A stretch of DNA of 64,000 nucleotides. Source: Olivibacter sp. SDN3. Lineage in GTDB: Bacteria > Bacteroidota > Bacteroidia > Sphingobacteriales > Sphingobacteriaceae. The number at the start of each line of letters is the position of its first letter. The stretch's first letter is position 1. Below the pieces are notes generated by a model. The model searched no databases. It saw only the letters and a list, made by a program, of their open reading frames with translations, and had not been told where the DNA came from. The position numbers and the translations under genes were made by a program. Shown here one piece after another: positions 1-8,262 of this stretch. The DNA lies in NCBI RefSeq assembly GCF_014334135.1, contig NZ_CP060497.1:2914001-2978000 (forward strand), given 5' to 3'.

Positions 1-386
1 ACTTCCGTTTCGGTGGATAAATCTTCAAATTTCGGTGGCAAACTGTGGATAGGACGACCGTTCGATTTATCGAGCTCTTTAATACCATCAATGGCATCTC
101 CAACTACGTTAAATACACGGCCCTTAATGTCATCGCCTATAGGCATTTTTATAGGAGCTCCAGTATCTTTTACAGGCATACCACGAACTAAACCGTCGGT
201 TGAATCCATAGCGATGGTACGTACGCGTTCTTCTCCTAAATGTTGTTGAACCTCTAAAACAATACGCTGCCCGTTTGCTTTTTCGATTTCCAATGCGTCG
301 AAAATTTTCGGTAACTTGGCGTCGCCTACAAAGCTGACGTCTACTACTGGCCCGATTATTTGCGCTATTTTTCCGGTGTTGGACAT
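1..386 (-). CDS. atpD: F1 ATP synthase beta subunit, N-terminal part (runs off the window)
   Basis: Catalytic beta subunit of the F1Fo ATP synthase, at the cytoplasmic face of the inner membrane. The complement of 386-1 reads [19 protein letters not shown], followed by about 110 further residues. These are the conserved N-terminal beta-barrel domain, including [20 protein letters not shown] and [17 protein letters not shown]. The window edge removes the P-loop and the rest of the protein. The start is the ATG on the minus strand at 386. Everything downstream to 5416 on either strand is also housekeeping, so this end anchors the locus in core genome. Identification is by recognition of the highly conserved N-terminus. 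Confidence 0.95.
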   Translation of the reverse strand, partial: MSNTGKIAQIIGPVVDVSFVGDAKLPKIFDALEIEKANGQRIVLEVQQHLGEERVRTIAMDSTDGLVRGMPVKDTGAPIKMPIGDDIKGRVFNVVGDAIDGIKELDKSNGRPIHSLPPKFEDLSTETE

Positions 387-750
387 ATAAGAAACTATGT
401 TTTTTTAAATAATGTACAGATTTATTGCCATTTAAGGGCTTTATTTCGGACTGCAAAAATACGCTTTATAGTGGAATATCAAATACTTAAATGAAAAGAT
501 TTTTTATATATATGATCAATTCACACCAAAACCGCCCGGACTAAAGACGAAAAGTTTATGTTGTTTGGGCCTTATTGCGATTATAGATATGTTTTGGCAC
601 GTTAATAGTTAATATTTTATTTTAACAATAAATTTGGATGGGAAGTGCATAGTTGCTCATTTAGGAAAAGCTAACAAAAATTAGGTGTTAATCGTAGTGG
701 GGTTTCTAGCAGAACTGTAATGGGATAAAGAGTGTTAATTTAATATACGT
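387..750. other. Divergent intergenic region between atpD and the RmlD-like gene
   Basis: No gene is visible in these 364 bases. A perfect Bacteroidota -7 type box, TAAATTTG, lies at 629-636 on the plus strand, about 115 bases before the ATG at 751. No matching -33 TTTG stands out. The box may be the promoter of the RmlD-like gene, but that gene would then have a long leader. Confidence 0.4.
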
Positions 751-1674
751 ATGAAGAAAGTTTTGATAACCGGTAGCAATGGTTTGCTTGGTCAGAAAAT
801 TACAGATGCTGCATTAGCGGATGCAAATATAGCATATATCGCGACCTCTAGAGGAGCTAACAGACACCCGGTGAAGAAGGGATATATTTACATAGACCTA
901 GATATCACAGATTTTGAGCAAACGGAAAACATTGTTAAAGAATGTTCACCTGATGTGATTATCAACACAGCAGCTATGGCTAACGTAGATGCATGCGAAC
1001 GTGACCCCGTAGCTAGCCAAAAGGTGAATGTGGAAGCAGTTGCTAATTTGATTGCACTCTCTGAGCGCTTTAATATCCATTTAATACACCTTTCAACAGA
1101 CTTTGTATTCGATGGAGATGAAGGACCGTATATGGAAGATGATGAGCCAAATCCAATTAATGTTTATGGCAAACATAAACTGGCTGCTGAAAAATTAATA
1201 AAAGACTCATCCTGTATATGGTCAATCGTTCGCACAATTTTAGTATATGGAGTAGTAAATGATCTAAGTAGAACCAATATCGTCCTTTGGTCAAAAAATG
1301 CTTTGGAAAATGGTCAAACGATTAAGGTAGTGAATGATCAATGGCGCATGCCAACACTGGCTGAAGACTTGGCCAAGGCTTGTTTAACGATGGCGATGAA
1401 AAAAGCAGAAGGCATATATCATATATCGGGTAAAGATCTATTTAGTATTTGCGAATTGGTAGATGCCGTGGTGGAGCATTGGCACTTGGAATCGTCTTAT
1501 ATTTGTAAAGAGAGATCTTCTGAACTCAAACAGAACGCTTTGCGCCCTAAAAGAACTGGTTTTATCTTAGATAAAGCTTATGATAAGCTAGATTATGTCC
1601 CCCATAGTTTTGGAGAAGGGTTAAAGCTTATCGAGGAACAGTTAAAGAAAATAGGCAAGCAGTCGTCCTTATAA
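751..1674 (+). CDS. RmlD-like NAD(P)-dependent sugar-nucleotide reductase
   Basis: Short-chain dehydrogenase of the RmlD substrate-binding family (dTDP-4-dehydrorhamnose reductase type), cytoplasmic, 307 residues, which is usual for the family. The N-terminal Rossmann motif GSNGLLGQK is at about residues 8-16. The catalytic pair fits YGKHK, with Tyr139 and Lys143, preceded by the STDFVFDG stretch at about 115-122. RmlD enzymes reduce the 4-keto sugar in dTDP-L-rhamnose synthesis. The other rml genes are not next to it, so the exact substrate is open and it could be another sugar-nucleotide or SDR-type reductase. It stands alone between atpD and floA. Confidence 0.75.
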   Translation: MKKVLITGSNGLLGQKITDAALADANIAYIATSRGANRHPVKKGYIYIDLDITDFEQTENIVKECSPDVIINTAAMANVDACERDPVASQKVNVEAVANLIALSERFNIHLIHLSTDFVFDGDEGPYMEDDEPNPINVYGKHKLAAEKLIKDSSCIWSIVRTILVYGVVNDLSRTNIVLWSKNALENGQTIKVVNDQWRMPTLAEDLAKACLTMAMKKAEGIYHISGKDLFSICELVDAVVEHWHLESSYICKERSSELKQNALRPKRTGFILDKAYDKLDYVPHSFGEGLKLIEEQLKKIGKQSSL

Positions 1675-2113
1675 CTTGAAGCTTTGTAAATAGATGGATA
1701 GATACACGTAAAGCCTAAATCCTTTGAGATTATGGTTGTAATATAATGATGGCATTTTGACCTCAAGATATCGATAAAACGCCAACCTGAGATTTATTTC
1801 AATTTCTTGGGAAAAAAATGGTATCTTTAGCCGTTAACCTTGTTGACTTATTATTAAAAGATTTACACAATGACTTTAGCGAGAAGACGCCTGATACCAA
1901 TATTTAAATGGAACAATGCTGAATTAAATATATCGCCATTTGGTGCCCAAAAGGATATGGAGATGATTGTTTCTTTCGGCCTTATGGGGTTGTTGATTCG
2001 AAAATGCGTTCTTCAGTGCGACGTATTCCGCACTCCAAGTTGCTAAAATAACGGTTGCAACCTACTAATCTACTTACTATTAATCATTTTTAATTATTTA
2101 ATCCCCTATAACC
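1675..2113. other. Intergenic region before floA
   Basis: These 439 bases hold no convincing gene. One ATG-started frame at 1870-2046 could encode 58 residues rich in Leu, Arg and Cys, but it has no recognisable family and no ribosome binding site. A near-consensus -7 box, TATCTTTA, is at 1822-1829. NfeD, the frequent partner of floA, is not encoded here. Confidence 0.35.
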
Positions 2114-3100
2114 ATGGATCCTTCTTTATCACCTATATTAATTATTGTTGGTGCGATAGTAGCGCTGTTTTTGTTACTATACATTCTGCCAGTCAATTTA
2201 TGGTTTACTGCTCAGCTTTCTGGCGTGAAAGTGAATCTTTTAAACCTCGTATTGATGCGTTTACGTCGAGTATCTCCTTCTTTGGTGACAAATGCGATGA
2301 TTATTTCAACAAAAGCCGGTTTGAATATTACTTCTAATGAAATTGAAACGCATTATTTAGCAGGAGGAAATGTGAATAGCGTAATAAAAGCATTGATTTC
2401 GGCAGATAAAGCTAATATTCCTTTGGATTTTAAATTGGCAACAGCCATTGATCTCGCTGGCAGAGATGTATTTGATGCCGTCCAGATATCTGTGAACCCT
2501 CGTGTGATTAATACGCCGCCAGTTGCGGCAGTGGCTAAAGATGGTATACAGTTAATTGCAAAGGCGCGTGTTACGGTACGGGCAAATATCAATCAATTGG
2601 TTGGAGGCGCGGGTGAGGAAACGATACTCGCGCGCGTGGGAGAAGGTATAGTAACCACCATAGGGTCCGCTGACAATCATAAGGAAGTGCTTGAAAATCC
2701 CGATAAAATCTCAAAAACAGTATTGGAAAAAGGATTGGATAGCGGTACTGCCTTTGAAATCCTTTCAATAGACATCGCAGACATTGATATTGGTGAGAAC
2801 ATCGGTGCTAAATTGCAGACCGATCAGGCAGAGGCTGATTTAAAAGTAGCCAACGCTAGAGCCGAAGAACGACGGGCAATGGCTGTAGCCACTGAACAGG
2901 AAATGAAGGCTAAAGCCCAGGAAGCGAGAGCAAAGGTCATTGAAGCAGAATCTCAAATACCTTTAGCCATGGCCGAAGCGTTTCGCAGTGGTAACTTGGG
3001 TATTATGGACTACTATAAAATGCAAAATATTCAGGCGGATACCGATATGCGTGAGTCTATTGCAAAACCTGGTACAGAAAACAAAGGGAAAAATAAATAA
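2114..3100 (+). CDS. floA: Flotillin-like protein FloA
   Basis: Bacterial flotillin-like membrane scaffold (UPF0365 family) that organises functional membrane microdomains. It has 328 residues, as usual for FloA. One hydrophobic membrane segment lies at about residues 6-28 ([20 protein letters not shown]). An SPFH-type domain follows at about 60-220, then an Ala/Glu/Lys-rich segment at about 235-285 ([20 protein letters not shown]) that should form a coiled coil. The start ATG at 2114 immediately precedes the membrane segment. The gene appears monocistronic. Confidence 0.9.
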   Translation: MDPSLSPILIIVGAIVALFLLLYILPVNLWFTAQLSGVKVNLLNLVLMRLRRVSPSLVTNAMIISTKAGLNITSNEIETHYLAGGNVNSVIKALISADKANIPLDFKLATAIDLAGRDVFDAVQISVNPRVINTPPVAAVAKDGIQLIAKARVTVRANINQLVGGAGEETILARVGEGIVTTIGSADNHKEVLENPDKISKTVLEKGLDSGTAFEILSIDIADIDIGENIGAKLQTDQAEADLKVANARAEERRAMAVATEQEMKAKAQEARAKVIEAESQIPLAMAEAFRSGNLGIMDYYKMQNIQADTDMRESIAKPGTENKGKNK

Positions 3101-3268
3101 CTATAGGGCTAGCGCACCTAGTTTTGATTTTAGTCTTTTTAGTAAGAAAGAGAGATGTTGTAATCCCACCATCAACCCGAGCACGGGAATTAATGTTTGG
3201 AAAGAAAAGTACAATTAATCACATGAATCTATTTTGTATTTGAGTTCGTGATTGATAAGCATTTTGTC

Positions 3269-3276
3269 TAAGTTTG
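3269..3276 (+). promoter_or_regulatory. -7 box very close to a start codon
   Basis: TAAGTTTG is a perfect TAnnTTTG box. Its last base is only 8 bases before the ATG at 3284, so transcription would begin at or next to the start codon and give a nearly leaderless mRNA. This is inferred from spacing only. Confidence 0.4.
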
Positions 3277-3283
3277 CCCACGT

Positions 3284-3985
3284 ATGACTATTGTTACTAA
3301 ACCTATAACAGATCAAGATGTGTTGTATGAAGACAATCATTTGATAGCGATAAATAAACGTGCGGGAGATATTGTTCAGGTTGATGAAACAGGAGACGAA
3401 TCTCTAGATGAAAAAGTAAAAGACTACCTAACTAAAAAGTACAATAAACCGAATGGTGCCTTCCTAGGAGTTGTGCACCGTCTAGACCGACCAGTAAGCG
3501 GTGTAATTTTATTCGCCAAAACCAGTAAGGCTCTAGATCGTATAAATAAAATGTTTCAAAGCAGAGATATACACAAGACCTATTGGGCAGTGGTACGTAA
3601 TAGACCCATTCAAGATGAAGGGGTACTGATTCATTGGCTTGTGAAAAACGCACGTAAAAACGTCACTAAAGCCTACCGCAATGAGGTGAAAGGAAGTTTG
3701 CGAGCAGAATTAAGTTATCGATTAATTGGTGAATTGAATGGTTATTACTTGTTGGAAGTATATCCGGTGACAGGTAGACCACATCAGATACGTGTCCAGC
3801 TATCTACTCTCGGATGTCCAATAGTTGGCGATAATAAATACGGCTATCCCAGGGGAAGTATGAAAAGAAGTATTTGCTTACATGCGAGGAAGTTAAGCTT
3901 CGAACACCCAGTGAAGAAAGATCCTGTTAATCTCTTTGCGCCCTTACCAAAGGATGGTTTTTGGGAAAGGTTTGAGGGTTTTTAA
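3284..3985 (+). CDS. RluA-family pseudouridine synthase
   Basis: Cytoplasmic RNA pseudouridine synthase of the RluA/RluC/RluD family, 233 residues. The catalytic motif HRLDRPVSG places the nucleophilic aspartate at residue 68. The later family motif GRPHQIRVQLSTLGCPIVGD is at about 166-185. There is no S4 domain at the N-terminus, which makes this the short form often seen as an extra copy in Bacteroidota. The RNA target cannot be deduced. Confidence 0.9.
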   Translation: MTIVTKPITDQDVLYEDNHLIAINKRAGDIVQVDETGDESLDEKVKDYLTKKYNKPNGAFLGVVHRLDRPVSGVILFAKTSKALDRINKMFQSRDIHKTYWAVVRNRPIQDEGVLIHWLVKNARKNVTKAYRNEVKGSLRAELSYRLIGELNGYYLLEVYPVTGRPHQIRVQLSTLGCPIVGDNKYGYPRGSMKRSICLHARKLSFEHPVKKDPVNLFAPLPKDGFWERFEGF

Positions 3986-4161
3986 TCGAATCGTGTATCA
4001 AATAATCACTAATATCTTGTTTTCAAAAAATTAGCTGCCGGTAGTAGAGGTGTTGGTTGCGCTCAATAAGTCTAATGGCTGTTTTAACTTAATTCATCAA
4101 ATTACATTAAAATGTTCTACGAAATTTGACAGTCTTACTTTTTAATTTTTATTTTGTCATT

Positions 4162-4626
4162 ATGGAAAGGATTTGGATCTATCAAGCAGACAGAGAGTTT
4201 ACAGAAATAGAGGAACAGATAGTGCTAGACAAACTGGAGGAATTTACTATGCAATGGAAGGCTCATGGGCAACCATTAGCTGCTTCCGCTGATATTAGAT
4301 ACCATCGTTTTATCGTTATTGCCGTCGATCAATCATACGCTTTGCCTTCTGGATGTTCCATTGACAAATCGGTTAGGTTATTAAAAGAGCTGGAAGACGA
4401 ATTGAATATCGACTTCTTCGACCGAATGCAGATAGCCTATCGTGATGGAGATCAAATTGTAGTAGCTCCGCGTGTCGCATTCGAAAAATTGATAGCAGAA
4501 GGGCTTATTAACGCAGATACCGTTGTTTTTAATAATTTGGTTGCCAATAAGGAGGAACTAAATACCCAATGGGAAGTACCATTTAAAAATAGTTGGCATG
4601 CTAAAATATTTCAACTGGCCAAATGA
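4162..4626 (+). CDS. Conserved small Bacteroidota protein (often mislabelled ABC transporter ATPase)
   Basis: A soluble 154-residue protein starting MERIWIYQADREF. I recognise it as a small conserved Bacteroidota family that databases often label ABC transporter ATPase, yet it has no Walker A, Walker B or signature motif. Features include an acidic helical N-terminus and an FNNLVANKEEL stretch near the C-terminus. I prefer the ATG at 4162 because the in-frame extension upstream (from 4126) is a hydrophobic run not expected in this family. It ends 10 bases from the convergent mtgA gene. Function unknown. Confidence 0.7.
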   Translation: MERIWIYQADREFTEIEEQIVLDKLEEFTMQWKAHGQPLAASADIRYHRFIVIAVDQSYALPSGCSIDKSVRLLKELEDELNIDFFDRMQIAYRDGDQIVVAPRVAFEKLIAEGLINADTVVFNNLVANKEELNTQWEVPFKNSWHAKIFQLAK

Positions 4627-4636
4627 TAACAGCTTG

Positions 4637-5416
4637 TCAGTTTGGAATATCGCTTTGCTCCATATAACGCAAAATTGTGTTGGCTTTTCTATTAATGAAC
4701 GTTGAGGGTTTCGTGGCCGACCATTTTTTGGGATTTGGTAAAATCGCTATGAGGAGAGCTGCTTGTCTTTTCGTTAACGCAGTCGCAGGTTTGCTAAAAT
4801 AACTTAACGTGGCAGCGTTCGCGCCGTATATACCATCGCCCATTTCTATTATATTTAGATATACCTCTAAAATTCTTTTTTTGCCCCAAAGCAGTTCTAT
4901 TAAAATAGTAAAATAAGATTCAAACCCTTTTCTTATCCAAGATCTCCCTGGCCAAAGAAATACATTTTTTGCCGTTTGTTGACTGATCGTACTGCCGCCC
5001 CGGATAAGGTCATCCGTCTGGTTTTTTTTATAGGCCTCCCGAATAGCTTTTATATCAAAGCCAGCATGAATCATAAAATTTGCATCTTCGCCTGTGATAG
5101 CAGCTCTTTTTAGGTTTTCTGAAAGATCTTCGTAATGTACCCATTGTTTTTCTAGCTTCCAGTCTTGCCCTTCCAACTTTCGTTCAATCCCTCTTTGAAG
5201 CATTAACCAGGTAATTGGAGGATTTATATATCGTAATATAAATACCCAACTGATAGTGATTATGATAAAATAAAAACAGATATGAGCAAATGTTTTCCCT
5301 AGCTTCTTTTGCCAAAAAAAAAGGATTAGCCTATCCCTGCCAGTATTTTTTTTGTGTGAAGTGTGGAATCTTTGATTTTTATTCCGTTGATTTTTAGGCG
5401 CTCGCTTTTTCGTCAT
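4637..5416 (-). CDS. mtgA: Monofunctional peptidoglycan glycosyltransferase (GT51)
   Basis: Inner-membrane enzyme that polymerises lipid II into glycan strands, 259 residues with no transpeptidase domain. A basic N-terminus (MTKKRAPKNQRNKNQ) is followed by one membrane helix at about residues 44-62. The GT51 domain shows the catalytic glutamate in ITGEDANFMIHAGFD (Glu110), then IRGGSTISQQTAKN, then KKRILEVYLNIIEMG. All match MtgA. It is the only gene besides atpD on the minus strand and converges with the gene at 4162. Confidence 0.93.
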   Translation of the reverse strand: MTKKRAPKNQRNKNQRFHTSHKKNTGRDRLILFFWQKKLGKTFAHICFYFIIITISWVFILRYINPPITWLMLQRGIERKLEGQDWKLEKQWVHYEDLSENLKRAAITGEDANFMIHAGFDIKAIREAYKKNQTDDLIRGGSTISQQTAKNVFLWPGRSWIRKGFESYFTILIELLWGKKRILEVYLNIIEMGDGIYGANAATLSYFSKPATALTKRQAALLIAILPNPKKWSATKPSTFINRKANTILRYMEQSDIPN

Positions 5417-5528
5417 AAATAAGCAAGTAGGCGTTTTTAGTGAATGCTTAATTAGTTTGCAAACCTAAGATAAAACTTTGTTTTTACGAAATGATAAGCG
5501 ATAATCTGATTGTACAAATTGATCATGG

Positions 5529-5591
5529 TAATTTTATAGAAAAAGAAGAAAAGAATGGTCAGTGATGGTCGTGATATTATTTTCATATTTG
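5529..5591 (+). promoter_or_regulatory. Candidate shared operator and promoter, site 1 (weakest copy)
   Basis: TAATTTTATA at 5529-5538 matches the locus motif TAATATCCTA at 7 of 10 positions. It lies exactly 55 bases before CATATTTG (5584-5591), a one-mismatch TAnnTTTG box. The ATG of the symporter follows 50 bases after the box. The motif is weak, but the identical spacing supports membership in the regulon. Confidence 0.45.
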
Positions 5592-5640
5592 TCAACATTT
5601 AGGGGTCAGAGGCTTAACCAATTTATTAAAACACGTATTA

Positions 5641-7191
5641 ATGAACCATCTTCCAGTTGTAGATTTAATGATAATAGGAATATACCTGATTGCCATGATA
5701 GTGGTAGGTTTTTGGTTTTCCCATAAAAATAAAACCGCTGACCAATTTACTAAGGCTGGCGGACTTATTCCCGGATGGGCTATAGGTCTGTCCATATATG
5801 CCACCTTTTTAAGTAGTAATACTTTTTTGGGTGTGCCAGGAAAGGCTTTTGGAAGTAATTGGAACTCCTTTGTGTTTAGCCTTTCCATGCCGTTAGCAGC
5901 TTGGGTTGCAGTAAAATATTTTGTTCCCTTTTACAGAAGTACTGGAAAAATATCTGCTTATACGCATTTAGAGCATCGTTTTGGACCATGGGCAAGAACC
6001 TATGCTGTTTTGTGTTTCCTGTTAACCCAATTAGCGCGTATGGGATCAATTTTTTTTGGAATAGCTTTGAGTTTGCAAGCATTGACGGGCTATACTATGG
6101 AAGTTATTATGTTGATTACCGGGGGCTGTATTATTTTGTATACGGTGATGGGGGGGATCGAAGCAGTAATCTGGACAGAGGTAGTACAGGGTGTAGTAAA
6201 AACCTTAGGGGCTTTGCTGATCATCTACCTGGTAGTGTCTAATATGCCAGGAGGCATATCGAAAATTATTGAAATTGGAAAAGCCGACCACAAATTCAGT
6301 TTAGGAAGCTTCGAACCGGCGTTTACGCAATCGACCTTTTGGGTAGTACTGCTCTACGGTTTTTTTATCAATTTAAATAATTTTGGTATGGATCAAAACT
6401 ATGTGCAACGATACCATACGGCGGTGTCTCCTAAAGACGCCGCAAGGTCGGTTTGGTTATGCGTATGGATCTATCTGCCAGCATCTTTTTTATTTTTTAT
6501 TATAGGAAGTTGTCTATATGCTTTTTATCAAATGAACCCCACTTTAATAGAATCAGTGAAAATACAGACCGCGGCAGAGCAATTGGGGGCAGCAGGAACG
6601 ACGGCGGAAATAAGCCAGTTAGCTGCTGCTCTAAAACCCGAAGATTACGGAGATAAGGTTATGCCTCATTTTATGGTTACTCAAATCCCAACCGGATTGA
6701 TTGGTCTTATTGTATCGGCCATTCTCGCGGCTGCTATGAGTACCATCAGTTCAGGTATGAACGCGTCTGCTACGGTTTTCTCGGTAGATATCTACCAGCG
6801 TTATATTCGGCAGTTTCAAAATGATAAACAAATGCTTCGTCTACTTCATGTTGCAACAACCGTATTCGGTATGCTCGGTATTATCGTAGGGATATTGATG
6901 ATCGGTGTAAAAAGTATTCTTGATGTTTGGTGGCAATTGTCGGGTATATTTGCAGGTGGTATGCTAGGCTTGTTCCTACTGGGTATGTTGAGCAAGAAGG
7001 CTAAAAATACAGATGGGATGATTGCTACCCTAGTGGGGATATCGGTTATCCTCTGGATGAGTTTTTCTTACCTGATACCAGATAGCTATAGCTACTTAAA
7101 AAGCACGCTGCATGCCAATATGATTATTGTCGTTGGCACCTTAAGTATTTACCTGGTGGGCGTTATAATTAGTTTTTTACGGAAAAAGTAA
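5641..7191 (+). CDS. Sodium:solute symporter (SSS family)
   Basis: Inner-membrane secondary transporter of the SSS family, 516 residues with about 13 hydrophobic segments. It probably couples sodium influx to uptake of a sugar or sugar acid. Family-like stretches include AGGLIPGWAIGLSIYATFLS near the N-terminus and an ILAAAMSTISSGMNASATVF segment at about residues 360-380, which resembles the sodium-binding TM8 region. It is followed 98 bases later by an NAL/DHDPS-family aldolase. A shared operator-like element upstream suggests co-regulation with the pectin enzymes. Substrate unknown; a uronic or 2-keto-3-deoxy acid released from pectin is an inference. Confidence 0.85.
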   Translation: MNHLPVVDLMIIGIYLIAMIVVGFWFSHKNKTADQFTKAGGLIPGWAIGLSIYATFLSSNTFLGVPGKAFGSNWNSFVFSLSMPLAAWVAVKYFVPFYRSTGKISAYTHLEHRFGPWARTYAVLCFLLTQLARMGSIFFGIALSLQALTGYTMEVIMLITGGCIILYTVMGGIEAVIWTEVVQGVVKTLGALLIIYLVVSNMPGGISKIIEIGKADHKFSLGSFEPAFTQSTFWVVLLYGFFINLNNFGMDQNYVQRYHTAVSPKDAARSVWLCVWIYLPASFLFFIIGSCLYAFYQMNPTLIESVKIQTAAEQLGAAGTTAEISQLAAALKPEDYGDKVMPHFMVTQIPTGLIGLIVSAILAAAMSTISSGMNASATVFSVDIYQRYIRQFQNDKQMLRLLHVATTVFGMLGIIVGILMIGVKSILDVWWQLSGIFAGGMLGLFLLGMLSKKAKNTDGMIATLVGISVILWMSFSYLIPDSYSYLKSTLHANMIIVVGTLSIYLVGVIISFLRKK

Positions 7192-7199
7192 CCTAAGGC

Positions 7200-7262
7200 T
7201 AATATCCTATAATTTGCGGCAAATATATTATAAGAAACATCACCTTGTAAAGAATAACTTTG
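7200..7262 (+). promoter_or_regulatory. Candidate shared operator and promoter, site 2
   Basis: TAATATCCTATAAT (7200-7213) is identical over 14 bases to the copy at 48441. It lies exactly 55 bases before a perfect -7 box, TAACTTTG (7255-7262). AACC follows 10 bases after the box, and the ATG is at 7289. It should drive the aldolase-to-GH95 operon. Confidence 0.75.
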
Positions 7263-7288
7263 TAATAGTTATAACCTACAGAAATCAC

Positions 7289-8245
7289 ATGCAAGAGAAA
7301 CCAAAAGGATTTGTACCTGTAATGCTTACGCCATTTACCGAAGTGGGTTTGGTGGATCTCCGGGCGTTGACTTCATTAACGGAGTTTTATATTAATGCAG
7401 GAGCCACTGGTTTGTTTGCCAACTGTCAATCCAGTGAAATGTTCGAGTTAACCGAATCAGAAAGTTTGAAGGTCATAGCGCATGTATTGAAAGTTGCAAA
7501 CGGTAAAGTGCCTGTCGTTGCTGCATGCTCCATTGCGGGTAATGTGGCGATGCAAGCAGATTTTGTAAAACGGGCACATGCTTTAGGCGTACAAGCGGTG
7601 ATCATTATTACCGGTTTGCTGGGAGGAGAAGAAGACTCGGATGAATATTTAAATAGTCGGATTTACCAACTCTTTGAGCTAACAGAAGATATACCCTTAG
7701 GATTTTACGAGTGCCCCGAACCTTATAAGCGTTTATTAAAAGCTCATCAATTGGGGAGGTTCGTGTCTACTGGAAGGGTAATTTACCATAAGGATACTTG
7801 TTTAGATATAGAACAAGTGCAAGCAAAAATTGCAGCAACCGCAAAGTATAGCCTTTTTGGTTTATATGATGCTTATATGGGACATGCAGTGGCATCGCTA
7901 AGATCTGGAGCAGCAGGGTTGTCGTGTATTCAAGGGAACTATTTCCCGGAACTAATTGTCTGGCTATGTCAACATTTTGACCAGCACCACTTTACTAGTG
8001 AAGTCAACCTGGTTCAGCAATTTCTTATAGAAAATATGGAAGTAATGCATGCAGCGTATCCAATAGTATCCAAATATTTTTTGCAGAAAAGAGGACTATC
8101 TATTTCGCTTTTTAGTAGAAGAGAAATCGAACCTTTTAATAACAAAGCAAAGTTGTCAATTGATAAACTTTACACTGATTATACTCGGTTAGCCAATTAC
8201 TTAGAATTACCAAAAGCAATTCAATCACACAAAAATATATCTTAA
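7289..8245 (+). CDS. Dihydrodipicolinate synthase / N-acetylneuraminate lyase family aldolase
   Basis: Cytoplasmic TIM-barrel aldolase, 318 residues from the ATG at 7289 (MQEKPKGFVPVMLTPFTE). The in-frame ATG at 7214 lies inside the promoter region and is rejected. The substrate-binding stretch QSSEMFELTESE, the tyrosine in GFYECPEPYKR and the presumed Schiff-base lysine in YHKDTC place it in the class I pyruvate-aldolase superfamily. Members cleave sialic acid, 2-keto-3-deoxygluconate and similar acids. Position after a symporter and before GH28/GH95 suggests catabolism of a 2-keto-3-deoxy acid derived from pectin. The exact substrate is unknown. Confidence 0.8.
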   Translation: MQEKPKGFVPVMLTPFTEVGLVDLRALTSLTEFYINAGATGLFANCQSSEMFELTESESLKVIAHVLKVANGKVPVVAACSIAGNVAMQADFVKRAHALGVQAVIIITGLLGGEEDSDEYLNSRIYQLFELTEDIPLGFYECPEPYKRLLKAHQLGRFVSTGRVIYHKDTCLDIEQVQAKIAATAKYSLFGLYDAYMGHAVASLRSGAAGLSCIQGNYFPELIVWLCQHFDQHHFTSEVNLVQQFLIENMEVMHAAYPIVSKYFLQKRGLSISLFSRREIEPFNNKAKLSIDKLYTDYTRLANYLELPKAIQSHKNIS

Positions 8246-8262
8246 TCGTGTCGTAAAAATAC

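Noticed and set aside
13-249. 78-codon open frame on the plus strand
   Set aside because: It is antisense to the conserved atpD coding sequence and has no family resemblance.
4126-4161. Longer start for the small conserved protein
   Set aside because: It adds a hydrophobic dozen residues before MERIWIYQ; the ATG at 4162 fits a soluble protein better.
4162-4626. ABC transporter ATPase label
   Set aside because: The sequence has no Walker A, Walker B or signature motif, so the common database label is not supported.
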